A stretch of DNA of 64,000 bases from positions 1-64,000 of the forward strand of contig VXAZ01002400.1 in the NCBI GenBank assembly GCA_013399875.1, read 5' to 3'. Below, piece by piece: positions 22,327-34,499 of the stretch; within the stretch, counting starts at the first letter, position 1, and each line of letters begins with the position of its first letter. Source of the DNA: Gymnorhina tibicen (lineage: Eukaryota; Chordata; Aves; Passeriformes; Artamidae). A program made the position numbers and the translations under genes. A model generated the notes under the pieces. That model had not been told where the DNA came from and ran no database searches. It was given only the letters and a program-made list of their open reading frames with translations.

Positions 22327-22579
22327 GTGAGTGGTGGCGTTTTGCTGCGACCCTTCTCGGGCGATGCGCTAATGCCGTCGAAATTTTAAAAAATACACCC
22401 GAGAAGCGGGTGCGGTTGGGAGCCGGGAGCTCCCCCAGCTCGATTGCAGGAACGGCTTCTCTGCTCACGTTTTATTTTCCAAACGGGGTTTGGCTTATTT
22501 CAGTTTGGTTTTTCACAGCAAACTACTCCGCTCCATGGCGTGGTGTAACTACGGTAGCATGAATGATTGGTGGGGTTTT

Positions 22580-25500
22580 TTTTTCCCTTTCCCCCCCGTG
22601 CCCCCCTTTCCTCCTTCCATGCAGTTTCCTGTGAAATAAGTAAGTCAGGTCACGTAGAGTCTGGATTTTCTAGGCTTCTTTTGGGCAACGTGGCTTGCTT
22701 TGCTCTCTGCAACATGCAGAAGCAGTCCATTGCTACCTCAGACGAACTGTTATTGTATAAAGGTCTGGGCAACTGGGTTATCCTATTTTTTTTTTTTCTG
22801 TTAAATGTGGCAATTCCTATTTCATCATTCAGATCCTGTTTGGACGCATTTTTTTTCCTGCGGCTCTGAATACCCCTTCTGTGTTTCAGCAGAGCTCTAA
22901 GAAAATATGAGTGGACTGTTTCATGTTACTGAGCATGCAGGGTGCAGGACAGATAATGTGCGTGGTTACCAAAAGTGTATTTTTCTTTTATTTATTAGCC
23001 ATTACAAGTTGCTCAACTCCTCCAAAGTAAATGGGAGTTGGAGCAGGATGGGAATGGCACAAGCGCCGTGCGAATTGCACCGTGTGTTCCCATATTTATT
23101 TATGGGGGGTGTGTTACAGATGTGTGTGTTCCTAAGTGTGGATGTACACAGAGATGCAAGTTGCTTAAAGTAGTTTTTGTAATACAGAGGGTCAGTAGGG
23201 AAGGCAAAATGTCATTTAGTTGCGTAGTTCTATTTCTCCAACACCTCCCAAATAAATACCCCAAACCAAAAAAATCCCGCAACCCATAAAAAGCAAAGCA
23301 ACCCCCCCAATTCCTAAGCACCCCTTTGATTTAAAATCCCAGGGGACTGGAAGCTCTTGGGTTTGGGGCTGTGCATGGCAGAGCAGTGCCGGGGAGCGGC
23401 CGGCTGCGTTCCGTGATGGGTGGAAATCTTGCGGCCGGATCCCGAACAGAGCCCCCAGTGTGGACGGGGCGGGAGGAATGCAGGGTCCTTCTCCAGCTGT
23501 TCCCTATTAGAGCACCGAGCCGGCAGGATTTGGCAGCTGCCTGTGCTGCCATTTGATGACAAGGTCCAGCGCAGCGCCGTGTTCCACCGAGGACGGATTT
23601 AAGTCCTTCTGCAGGAAACCAAGCCTGGAGCTGCTCCGGCGCAAAGAGATCGGGGCTGGCTACAGGGGAGCGAGGCTGGAATTGGCCGTTCCCTTATATA
23701 GCTCGCAGGAATGAGAGGGAGGAATGCTGCCGAGTGCGTCTGGGCGCAATACTGCTGCTTTTATAAACAGCTGAAGGGATGAACCTCATCCCTCCCTTTG
23801 GGTGGGGAGGCCCCGGGGGGGCCGGGAGGGAACACATTCTCCAAACTCGGCTGCTCCAGGATAAATCTGCAGCTTCCTGTGCCAGCTCCAGCGCAGGTTT
23901 GCTGCAATTCCCTCTGCGAGTTGGTGCGAGCGATATATGTTTAATTTTTTTTATCGCAGCTTTTCGTTCCAGCTGTTGGCTTGGCGGTAGCCGTGTCCCC
24001 TCAGCTGGCCAGGGAATTGGAGGGGGGCGATTGGTCTCCTGCCATCAGGAAAAGCGAATTGTGAAGGAAAACAGGGCTCTGAAGTGGTCCTGGACACAGA
24101 GTCACGTAGGGCTGCCTGTGTGGTGGCGTTTGCTCGGTGTAAACCTGGGTGCAGACCAGGGCTTGGGCCCTTCCCATCTCCACTCGTGCGAGCAATCCCT
24201 GCTTGCTCCTGTAATCCCGTTGACCTTGCTTGGCGCGAGGATTTCTCCTGCGTGCGGAGCTTGGCATCCAGCCTCCTGCCTGGCCCTTGCTGCGTTGGTG
24301 GAGCTGCCTGAGCTCTCCCTGGCTTGCCTTCCAAAAATGATCTTTTCCTCCAGGGCATTTGTAACTGATGCCAAAACCTGGATCCGTTGAGTTCCTCTCT
24401 CTCACCAAACACCCCTCTATATGGATTTCCCATGGGATGGACATATCCATGCATCCTGCAGAGCAGGACACGCACTTTTCCAGGCAATCCTGTTGCAGTG
24501 GAGGGAAGGTTAGCTGAGATTTGTAACCAGGCTCAGTTAGGAAATAGCTTTTAGTCTCCTGTGTTAGTGCTGCCTTCCTAAAACCACTTGTATTCCTTAA
24601 ATCCCTCCTGTTCCACGCCTGTTTGGCAGTCTGGCACTTGTCACTTGCCTGGCAGTGGAATCACACCAAGTCCTGAACAGCAGCATCGTCATCGAACCTT
24701 GCGTTACTCATTACTCTTTGAATCCTGGTGTTTGCATAACTAATTCGGGCTCGATTCTCTCCTGGGCTGGGGCCTGAGGTGGCTCCTGGTGCGTTTTCCA
24801 GGTGTTTGCTGACTTGGTAATGCTGGCTCCCTGCTTCTAGGTGCCCCACTGGTATCCCTGGTGAGGGCTGGCTGTAAGGCAGGGGATGTTCCCTCTCTGT
24901 GAAATCCACTGTGTGGTAAGGGGTGTCACCAGCTGAATGTAACGTGCTGGGCTAATGTACTGGAGCGGGTGTTGGGATTATACTGGGTCCTCGTGAGAGT
25001 TGAGTTGTTTCATACGTGCAAGACCTGTTGCATGTCCCAACCCTGTGGGGAGATGGGAAAACTGGAATGTTACCCCTAGGTGATGGTCCTTAGGAGGAGG
25101 TGGCAGCCCTGCTGTGGCCCGTGGTGGGTGAGCACCATCCTTGGAAATATCACCAACAACAGGCATCAGGAGGGGTCCCAAAGGGAGACCAGAGCTTTGA
25201 GATCCTCTCTGACTGGTGGTGTTGGGCTCAGAGCCTTCAGGTGTGTGGACCAGGCATGGAGGAAAACCCATTTCAGTAAAGGTGTCCAGGTTGTTTCTTG
25301 CCTGGTAGACTCCAGATGAGAGGTCTGATGAATGGCAGATGTGGTGGGAAAACTCAAGGAAGAAAAATAACTCTTTTTAGCTAGTTAATTGCCACAGAGA
25401 AACAAGTATGTTTCGTTTGAAGAAGTTCTGTCTTGCTTTTTTTCCCAAGTGTGAGGGTATTTTCATAATGACAGCCAAGCCCTCCTCGTTAGTACTGCAA

Positions 25501-26657
25501 ACCCAACGTGGTTCTGCTGCGTACAGCTGTGTACGACCCTCAGAAAGCCCTGAAGAGCCTCGTGATTCCACGGTTCTCTGGATCCCTGCCGAAGGCTGGA
25601 GGGATGGATGGATGTAACCTTGTTGCCAGCCTCAGATCAGGGATGTCTTGCAGGAAGCTTCACTGGTGTCTGGGGGAACACGGAGCTGTGGGGGCTGCTC
25701 AGGTGGCCACGAGACCACCCGCAATCCATTGCTTGGTTATAAAGGGAAGATAGGAGTGGGAAGAAAACATGGAAGGACAGCTATACATTCTTCATTAGGT
25801 GAAGTGTACAGCTTGGGCTTGTCCTACACAGTCCTACACAGAACCACTGAGCTTTAATGGTTCAAACTGGTGAACAGCGTGTTGTTAATTCAATTTGAGC
25901 GTGAATGGCTTGGTCTGCTGAGAAGGAGGAGAATATGGAAACCATATTATCTGTGCACAGAAATAGAAGTTTCAGGTATTGCATGGCGCTATTTAAAAGC
26001 CTGCTATAACTTCCTTCCTTCCTTCCAGCCTGGCCTTGCTGGGCAGCTTCAGTCCCAGCTGCTCGGAGCTGTCAGGATGCAGTGACCTTCTTTAAGCTAC
26101 CAGTAAAGGTCAGGCAGGAGGGGGATGTGCCTTGTGGTGGGAATGGGACCTGTCCTCCTCCTGGGGCGCCCAGGGGTGCTGGGTATGGCTGCTCTGTGGG
26201 CTGCAGACCCAGTGAGGAGATGTGGGGGCTGTATCCATGAAACATGTTCTGTAGGCTTTGGGCATTGAGTGCAGAATGTGCTTCTGCTTTCACCTCCTCG
26301 AGTGTCCCTCTGGGGTTTTTTTCCAAAGCAGTCAGTCCCACATCCCACCCCACCAGCCGTGGCTTCCTTGCTCCTGCAAGGCCGACAGAAGTGCCCAAAG
26401 ACTCCTGTAGGTCCTCCAGGTGTCCAAACACCCACGTGCGCTGATGGAAGCAGTGGCAGCTTTAAGCTCTTGGCCTTAGAGGACAGCAAGCTTTCTCTGG
26501 CCTGTGCACAGGACCTTAACTGCTCCACGTGTTAGGGCCAAAATCTTTATTTCATTTCAGCAGGCTGTCAGGTATCACAAGGGGAGCATCAGGATGACCT
26601 AGATTCCTCATCCTGGGAAGGACTGGCCAAAGGAAGAGACAAGGGTTGCAGGGAGCC
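22580..26657. other. unique SAMD4A intron DNA, proximal
   Basis: No CR1 element is visible in about 4 kb. CpG-moderate, with TATA-like and TEAD/SRF-like motifs at 23475-23760. Several open frames overlap on both strands around 23780-24490, but none shows a recognisable domain. A repeat-poor block next to a developmental regulator's promoter is a reasonable place for enhancers (inference). Confidence 0.5.
23692..23726 (+). promoter_or_regulatory. CArG-like and MCAT-like motif cluster
   Basis: CCTTATATAG (23692-23701) differs from the SRF CArG consensus at one end position. GGAATG, the TEAD (MCAT) core, follows at 23708-23713 and 23721-23726, with a further copy at 23475-23480. A TTTATAAA TATA-like box lies at about 23759-23766. 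Motif-level evidence only. Confidence 0.25.
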
Positions 26658-26795
26658 GTAATGTCTTTTAATAGACCAAGTGATGCAGCTGGAAAAAATG
26701 GCCAGGCACGAAGGTGCACCAGCTCAAAGGAGGGCTTGCGTGGTTGTGGGGGTTTTTTTCCCAACTGTACCAGCTGGTCTATTAAAAGGTATTAC
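26658..26795. repeat. 138-bp imperfect inverted repeat
   Basis: A perfect 14-base arm CTTTTAATAGACCA (26665-26678) is answered by its reverse complement at 26775-26788. With mismatches the arms extend outward to GTAAT/ATTAC and inward through GCAGCTGG/CCAACTGT, about 35 bases each. The centre is unrelated. It resembles a small non-autonomous DNA transposon with terminal inverted repeats, possibly an ancient amniote family I cannot name with confidence. Confidence 0.65.
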
Positions 26796-27298
26796 ATATT
26801 CCTGCAGACCTTGCTGCTTATATCCTTAGGTCCCTGTGGCTCCAGCCCTGCATCTATTGCTGCCACCCCAGCCACAGTCTCCCAGCCCGTCAGGAAGCTG
26901 CTACCCCTGCACTGTGCAAATTTTGTAGTTCATCCCCAGTGAGCCCCACTGATGGAAAATCATCCCAGCTTGAAGGTGTTTCCCATTTTTAAAATTTTTT
27001 CTTGGCTTACAGTTGCATTGCAATGCTGAGTTCTGGTTTAAATGTCCTTGGGCTGTGTGAGGGCATTGCTGGGCTGTCACACAGTGGGACTGGAGGAGCC
27101 CAGGAGGCATCCCAGGAGGAGGATGGGGTGAGGAGCTTAGCCTGTGCTTAGTGGAAGTGATAGGGAATTCTAAGTGCAGGGCTGGGCATTGGCATTGTGT
27201 GGTCATTGCACACACTTCTCTCTGCATGGAGAGGGATATGAGCAGCCCTGCCAGCTCTGCTCATTAAAAATTAGGAGCTGGGACTCCTAAATGGAGAG

Positions 27299-27470
27299 AT
27301 CATAGAATCACAGAAGGGTTGGAAGGGACCTTAGAGTTCATCTTGTTCAAACCCCTCAGACAGCGACACCTTCCACCAGACCAGGCTGCTCAGAGTTCCA
27401 TCCAACCTGGCCTTGAACATTTCCAGGGATGGGACAGCCCCAGCTTCTCTGGGTGACCTGGGCAAACCTC
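27299..27470 (-). mobile_element. CR1 LINE 3' tail fragment
   Basis: Begins ATCATAGAATCACAGAAGGG and continues TTGGAAGGGACCTTAGAG to the CCCAGCTTCTCTGGGTGACC region. Confidence 0.9.
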
Positions 27471-27479
27471 AGATCTGCT

Positions 27480-30400
27480 GAGCTGTTGGACACCTGCTTT
27501 TAACCTGCCTGCTGGTGCTTGACCCGCTGCCACACATCTTTCCCAGGTTTTGTTTGCAAACTTGAGGGCTAAAAGCTATCAGTGCTGGGATTTTTGGAAG
27601 ATACCAAGGGGAGGGGTACAGAAGTACAGAGTGGTGTTAGCCAGGGGCGTTAAGCCAGGCTACACACCCAGTGATTCAAAGCTATTTTTATTTTTAGGGA
27701 TGCTTTCCAGAGTGGCTGTGGGAATCACTGCAGGCTGGAGGAAGGTCTGTGGTGTGGCATTACAAAGGCTCCCCTTTGCTGTCCCCCTCACCCTGGTGCT
27801 GGGACCTAGAGGAGACTCTTCTGGGCTTGCACATTGCTCTTCTGTATTTTATCCTGTTTGCTTAAAAATATCTTCCCTTGTCATTCCTGGCACGTGTCCC
27901 TTGCAGCTAGAGGAGTAGGGAGATACTCCCTGTGCTTGCTCCCAAAATTTGGGCAGCATGAATGACAAGGTCTGCTCCATGGGCAGAGCTGATGAGGGCC
28001 AGGTCGTTTGGATTGGGGGTGGCAGAGCTTGCTGGGGTAGTAATTTTTAGGTAGTAATGCTTAAAATGGGGAGGAAAAAGTTAACTGATGGTAACAGCAT
28101 GGTTTGCTGCCTGGAGCATGGTGTGGTGCAGGAGGGTTGCCCATGGGTGGGCTGCTTTCTCCCAGAGACCTTTCCATACTTTACAGTGTCCTTTTAACCA
28201 TTTTCTCAGGTAGTTCATGGCTCAGTGAGGGGCCTGGTGCCAGGGTTAATTTCCCCACTGACTTCAGTTGGGAAAAATCCCACTGTCGAAGTGCATGTGA
28301 AAGATGCAGAGAACCATTTCATGTATCACCACAGACCTGAGATGGAATTCTCTGCCTGGACCAGCTTGTTCTTGATTCCTTCTGTGTAGGTATCTCACAT
28401 TTGTGCTTGGAAAAGCAGCAGAGCTGAAGTTCTGTCCCACCAGAGTGGGTGCAGGGAGGATGTTGGTAAAGGAGAGGAAGCACGCAGAGTGTCAGTGTCA
28501 AGATATGGATTGATGGGAGAGGTCGAGGACAGCTTTAGCTCGAGAGCTGAATAGGAACCAGCTGTAGAGCCATCAATTAAAATAATCTACTTTGTGAATA
28601 CACTTATCTGCAAACGAGATTAAATGGATGAGTGGGGAAAGCGCTCTGCTTGTAGCTTGGGCTGTGGCTGGTGGATGATCCTCTGCACAGTTGCATCCTT
28701 TGGTGTGTTAGACCTCAAAATCTGGGCAAAGCTGCATGCCTGTTTCACCATTTGTATTTTATATTTGCAGTTGGACTGTTTGCTTTTAAAGTAGTTGATG
28801 TTCTGGTCAGCCAAATTTTCCTGCAGAGTTTCCCTGAAGCAGTTGATGAAGGTTGTGGATCACTGTGCAAATTCCCATCTCCCTACAATTACTCAAGCTT
28901 TGCCCTTTCTTTTTCTCATGTTCCCTCAAAAAAACCAACTTTATTTCTTTTGTGGCCCATGGAAGCCACTTTTTACCAAGCTGGGAGTTATGTTTGCAAT
29001 CAGTGTAACTGAAATAGTAATTAGTGTGAACGCCAGCTTTATTTTAGGATGCATCCGTCAGTGCTTTAGCACTCCAGTGTTGAGCTCGTGTCTAGTGTTA
29101 CCACAGATAACTGCTGGGAGAAAGGGCACCCCTTGCACTGCCACTGCACCCCAGTCCTGGGGTTGGATTCATCAGAGAGAGGAGAAGCTGCTGTGCAGCA
29201 GTGCCACGTTTTGGGGTTCCCACCTGATCGCCCCAGCCTCCTCCCCACTTCTTGCACAGTGCCAGCCGAGTGCAGGAGCCCGCACAAAGCACAGGTTGTT
29301 GTGTTTGAAGCCCTTTTTGTCTGCAGAAACGCCCCAGGGGTGGTGGGATGAGCCCTCACATGAATCGTGTGTTTGTGCAAATCTACCTCTGGGTGTGCAT
29401 GTGCCCTTTGTATTTTCTATTTTCACTGAATAAACAAGACCATTACTATTTTACTAACTCTTGGTTACGCAAGAGCTGCTGAGGGATCTAGAAGAGGCTG
29501 CAGGTCTGATGCAAGGGATCCCCAGGCTTGCATGTTCATCCCTTTTGCCTTAAGAAATGGTGTGTTTATCTTTGCAGTGCTCTGGTCCTAAGAAGAGACC
29601 CAGAGATTTGCAGAGGTCGTCGCTGAGTGCGAGTTTGGCAGTGGCACACAGCCGAGCCAGTGGCTTTCCATCTTGGCCCAGCAATTATAAATAAAGTTGA
29701 GGTTGGAGTGAGCAGATCCGTTCCCGACTTCCTCTTCCGCAGCAGATGCTTTAAGTGGAAGGGCAGGATCTCATCAAAACAAGGCTGGGATTCTCTGTTG
29801 GAGAAGGTGCTGCTGGCTGTTCTTTGGAAGGGGTTTTGTGGGCAGAGGGAGTTGTATTTCTGGCACAGGGGGATTGCAAGATGCGTTTTCTCTCATGGAG
29901 CAGACCATGGGATGGTCTCATCCATAGTGTGACAGCCCTGCAACTTGGTTTGCTCTGGTTCTGGGTACTGAGCAGAAAATGAGCCTGGTCAGGGTGAGTG
30001 GGCCAGCTCCCGAGGCAGAGAGCCAGTTTGTTTTGTACCTGGCAGGAGCTGGCTGTGTGAGGCAGGTGCGTGGACTTCTCCTGGCCTCTCCATGCAGGAG
30101 ACAAACACATCTGGCTAACACAGAGGAGCTGTAAGCAAAGGATTTACCAGCACAGGGTCACCTGTCGGGTGCCCCGTTCACAGCGTGGGGTTTTATTGAT
30201 GTATTTACATGCAGTGACTCCATGGCGTGGCTGTACCAAGGGTTTTGGTAAAGGTGTCTGAATTTCAGCCTGGTTTCTCCGATGGACTCTGTGCAGGTGT
30301 GTGGTGCAGCACCTCAGCTGAGGCTTCCTGGGCTCAGCGCTCCTGTCTGGAGCTTGCTGGGGACGCCTGTAGATTTCTGCTCTCTGAGCTGAATCCAGGG

Positions 30401-32075
30401 TGTAAACCGTGTATTTCTCTGCCGTTAATCCTGGCTGCTGCCCTTGGCAGACTTCTCAGGGCATTTGCAGTGCCTGAGCTGCAGTGCAAAAACTTTCTTG
30501 TATTCTGTCAGAATAATCCACAGGGCAGAGAAAGGGGCTACCACAAACTCAGGGTCATTTTGTGCTGTGGACAAGGGACCGTCTGTGATGGAAAATGTGG
30601 ATGGATGATACTGACGGCTCTGTTGCACCAAGGGCTGAGCCAGCTCCTGCCACAACCCCTGCAAACCTTCCCTGTTACTTGCAGGAGCTGGACGTGGCCC
30701 AGCTTGTTGAGATATCATGCCTGGAGATGTTATTTTACTTAAAATAATGTTAATATTGTGACTGTCGTCTGCAGGGTTCAGCAGCTCTGCTGCACTCTTT
30801 GCTCTCAAGCAAGGCTGCTGTGCTTTAGAAGCTCAGGGTGCTTCAGAAAGCTTCTCTTCTGTTACTGATCCTCACAAATAATGAATTCCAGATTGCTTTT
30901 TTTTTTTTTAATAAAACTTGTTTCAGACAAGCCACAAACCTGCCTGTCTTTTAACCAGCTAGTTCTCCTGCTCCTTGGCTGTGCTGTTGCCCGGTGGGGA
31001 ATGGGCATGTGTTGTGTTTGGAGTTTTAATTGTTGTTATAAGAAGAAATTGAGTGGGTGGATAAAATAGGGTTTAACCAGGTTTAGCTGGAAGCATCTTA
31101 AAACCCACTTTCCGTGCTGCTGCATTTTTTTCTTTTTTTTTTTTTTCTGTGTTTTTAACCCTGAACGTCACACATCAGTTCTTGTTGTCACTGGGTTTTT
31201 CCTGTTGTCCCCTTTTCTCTGTCCCCCATCAGCAATGGGAGTTGAAGAAGGAAGAAACTGGGGAGGGAAATGCGGAGGGAAAACCCCACAACTTTTGTTG
31301 TGGTGAAACTTGGCAGATCTGAACAAGCATTTGATTTACAAGCAGAACATGGTGTTTCTGCAGCAGCTGCAGTCTATGTCCGTGCATTTTCCTGCTTTTC
31401 AGTTTTCCTGTTGGGATATTCCTCTTGTTTCTCATGCAGCAAACATCAATGTGATTTTTCTACCTTTTTTCTGTCTGTTCCCCAGTGTGCTCAAATTGCC
31501 ACGGGGTCAGCTTGGCTCTGGGTAGTTTTTTTTTTTAAATCTTACAGTTCCAAAGAAGTAGATTATTAAAGAAAAAAAAAAATACAAAGTCCCCAGGCTG
31601 TTTCCCTCCAGATAATGCAAACATAGATGAAATGTTGAGTTATAACTACCTGAGTGACCTTTTAAGATAAGAATTGTTATTGACTGGTGGTATTATGTTA
31701 AACTGATAAGAATTCTTTTTAGAAGAGGAGGAAAAAAAGCCCAACAAACCCTTCAGTAACCATAACAACTTACTCTGCAGCTCAGGGACAGCACACAGCT
31801 CCTTCCTGACACTGCTGCTGGGGGCTCAAGGTTGGCACTGTGGGGATCCCATCCAGCAGCCCCTCGGGGGGACCTGGGAAACTTCCCCAGAGCTCCAGGT
31901 TGTGCTGTGAGGGATGCCCGAGGTCACTTGGCTCTCCTGCTGCTGTCAGCCCTCTAGTTTTCATCATTTGAAGGGAATTTTAGCTGGAGACTTGTGCTGA
32001 GGCTCAGTCTGGTGCTGGGGGTTTGGCTGCAGTGGGAGGGAGGGAGGGGGGGATGCCAGGGTGCTGGGAGCAGGA
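27480..32075. other. unique SAMD4A intron DNA
   Basis: About 4.6 kb without CR1. Contains homopolymer tracts (A/T rich at 30897-30912, T rich at 31126-31146) and scattered AT-rich patches. A 212-codon open frame at 28795-29433 has no recognisable domain and poor coding character. Nothing else stands out. Confidence 0.5.
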
Positions 32076-32079
32076 AGGA

Positions 32080-32455
32080 TCACAGACTTCCAGAATGCTT
32101 TGGGCTGGAAGGGACCTTAAAGCTCACCCAGTCCCACCCCCTGCCATGGGCAGGGGCACCATCCACTTTACCAGGCTACTCCAGGCCCAGTCCAGCCCGG
32201 CCTTGGACACTTCCAGGGATCCAGGGGCAGCCACAGCTTCTCTGGGCACCCTGTGCCAGGGCCTCCCCACCCTCACAGCCAGGGGTTCCTTCCCAACATC
32301 CCATCTAACCCTGCCCTCTGGCAGTGGAAGCCATTCCCCCTTGTCCTATCACTTCATCCCTTGTCCAAAGCCTCTCTCCAGCTCTCTCACAACTCCCGTA
32401 GGCACTGGAAGGGACTCTTAAGGTCTCCCTGGAGCCTTCTCCAGTCTGAACAGGG
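32080..32455 (-). mobile_element. CR1 LINE 3' end
   Basis: About 375 bases from TGGGCTGGAAGGGACCTTAA to CTCCCTGGAGCCTTCTCC. Open frames on the plus strand here are only the antisense of this copy. Confidence 0.92.
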
Positions 32456-32460
32456 TTGCT

Positions 32461-33300
32461 TTTGGAGGTCAAAGGAGGATGCCCTCCATGGTCCTTGCTT
32501 AAGAAATGAGGAACAAGGCAAGGAAATCCCTTCTTAACAGTGACTGTGCTGGCAGGCTCAGGGCAGCTCTTGGAGCCCTGTGGGGAACTGGATCCAATCT
32601 CTGTGTCCTGGCAGAGGTGCCAGCTCCTGTTTCAGGTTATTACAGTGGATCAGGAGCGGGATGGGAACATATGGGTACTTAGAGCCTTCCTTGGCCCAGC
32701 TGAGCCCCGTGGGCTGTGTTTGCGTGTGCTGCTCCTGGGAATTCTGTCAGTTTAAAGCAGAATTCACACTTTGGTCACTGTCTGTTATCAGGGGTTGTCA
32801 CTGAGACCATTAAAGCTAAAGAAAATCTACTTGTGAGCAACTGGGTTTTTTTATCACCTTCTCCCTCCCCATCCCCTTGCACTTGCATTACCTGTGTGCC
32901 ATGGGCTCCCAATTTTCATGGGAGATGAGCTCATGGGTGGGGATGAGTCTAAAAGTGAATGAGAAACAAGAGCAGCTTGGAAAGTGCAGAGACCCTAAAA
33001 AGAGAGAGGACAGGCCTGATAAAATACTCTAAATATTTTAGAATTAGGGACGAGGGGAAAACAATGCATTCGAATCCATAGCAGAAGAGTCAAAGGTGTG
33101 CAGCTTTGTGTGTCTGTCTGCTCAGGAAATCAATTACTTAAACCTGCTGGGTTAGGAGTCATGGCAGCAGCAGGGAGGCTGTGTAAAGGTGTCTGCTCAG
33201 CCCGTGCTCGCCAACCTCTCCTCGCATTCTTCTGGAGCAGCCAGTTGGATGCTGAGTGCTTTTTGTAGCCGATGTCAAATCTCGGTCAGCCGGAGAGCCT
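32461..33300. other. unique SAMD4A intron DNA
   Basis: No repeat or gene recognised. An AT-rich patch lies at about 33015-33070. Confidence 0.45.
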
Positions 33301-33465
33301 TTATAAATAAAGGTGTCTGCTGGTATTCAGGCATACGTGGATAATAGCTGCTGTAATTCAGCTGTCCAGCCCGGCTTCCCGGCTTTTATAAATGACTGAT
33401 CAGAGATTCCACTGAGAATGAGGATTTAAAGGGATGGAGCTGCTGGAAGCGGTCTCTGTGCTGGT
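33300..33465 (+). promoter_or_regulatory. SAMD4A: candidate internal promoter and first exon of SAMD4A
   Basis: Two TATA-like boxes (TATAAATA near 33303 and TATAAAT at 33387-33393) lie 80 bases apart. About 40 bases after the second is ATGGAGCTGCTGG, an ATG in an open frame of 10 codons (33434-33463) that ends exactly at a very strong donor, CTG|GTAAGTAT. This looks like a TATA promoter plus a short first exon. The exon would end in phase 0, whereas SAMD4A exon 1 ends in phase 1. So if it joins the known next exon, its own ATG would not feed the SAMD4A frame and translation would start downstream. Confidence 0.3.
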
Positions 33466-34200
33466 AAGTATAGCGAGTCCCTATCCCCAGGACAGGTGGC
33501 CGGCCTTGCCCTCCCTCCACTGATGTCCCGGGTTTATATTTCACACAAGGCAAATGTTGCATTAATAAAACTTGTGTTGTGGTTTAGATGGCAGGGCTCT
33601 GCAGTCATTTTTTGCAAGCTGCACTCGAATCTTTGAGTTTGTCATCTTTTTTTTTTTTTTTTCCCCCTTTTATTTACGGGAGCGGGTAAACACTCGGAGA
33701 TCTCTCTGGACAAGCCACAGCAGCTGGAGGATACTGGTTTCTCTATGGAGTGGAGGAATTTCATCAGAGGAGCTATTGTTCCACTGTGTTCTCAGCATTT
33801 TGGCAACTGTTCTTTAGATTAACCCTACAGAAAGGGGAGGGTGCTCTCTGCTGGGTCTGAAATAATTGCAAAAATGTGGGCAGATGCTTTTGCATTGTTA
33901 GAAATCGATCCTGGTTGGTGGGATTAGGGAATGAAGAAGGTCAAGTTCTTTAAATCCCTCCTGAAGCCAAACTGGATGTCAGCATTGATGTTCAGTTGGT
34001 TTCTGTTTTCCAAGAGAAAATAGTTGGTGTCTTCTCCCACTCCCCTGAGCAGTCAATAAGCTCAGTGTGAGATGGCTGGGGGTCCAGCCCACACCCCTAC
34101 TGCACTACTACAGAATCCTCATTGGCTGGATAATCCATTTTCCCGGGCTGTATTTGGTTTGCTTGGCAAGGTTTTGGTAGCAGGGTGGCTTCTGTGAGAA
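33466..34200. other. unique SAMD4A intron DNA
   Basis: Contains a T16-type tract (about 33647-33662). No other feature is recognised. Confidence 0.45.
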
Positions 34201-34204
34201 GATG

Positions 34205-34305
34205 CCTGATGGGACAGCCACAGCTTCTCTGGGCACCCTGTGCCAGGGCCTCCCCACCCTCACAGCCAAGAATTCCTTCCCAATATCCCATCTAACCTGC
34301 TGATA
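34205..34305 (-). mobile_element. CR1 LINE fragment, minus part of an inverted pair
   Basis: ACAGCCACAGCTTCTCTGGG through AGAATTCCTTCCCAATATCC, the reverse of the central 3' region. A plus-oriented tail follows 70 bases later. Confidence 0.85.
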
Positions 34306-34374
34306 GCAAAGAACCCATGTAATGCATGAAGGGAGTGGCTTGAGACAGCCACACTGGTGTAAATTTGGAGGGAT

Positions 34375-34490
34375 GAGCAACCTGGACAGGGCTTGGAGCA
34401 ACCTGGGATAGTGGAAAGTGTCCCTGCCCATGGCATGGGGTGGATCTGTATGGTCCTTAAGTTCCCTTCCAACCTAAACCTTGCTGTGAT
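34375..34490 (+). mobile_element. CR1 LINE 3' tail, plus part of an inverted pair
   Basis: GGGCTTGGAGCAACCTGGGA through TTCCCTTCCAACCTAAACC. Opposite in orientation to the fragment at 34205-34305. Confidence 0.85.
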
Positions 34491-34499
34491 TGCTCATCC

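Noticed and set aside
23779..24487. Overlapping long open frames on both strands (203, 178 and 156 codons)
   Set aside because: Mutually overlapping frames in CpG-moderate DNA indicate low stop-codon density, not coding. No domain is seen in any of them.
28795..29433. 212-codon plus-strand open frame in SAMD4A intron
   Set aside because: No recognisable domain and poor coding character, within normal intron sequence. Length is not beyond what 64 kb can yield by chance.
32023..32421. 132-codon plus-strand frame with similar frames at 8532-8846, 19801-20193 and 58899-59291
   Set aside because: All read the same antisense CR1 sequence. Their mutual similarity reflects the repeat, not a protein family.
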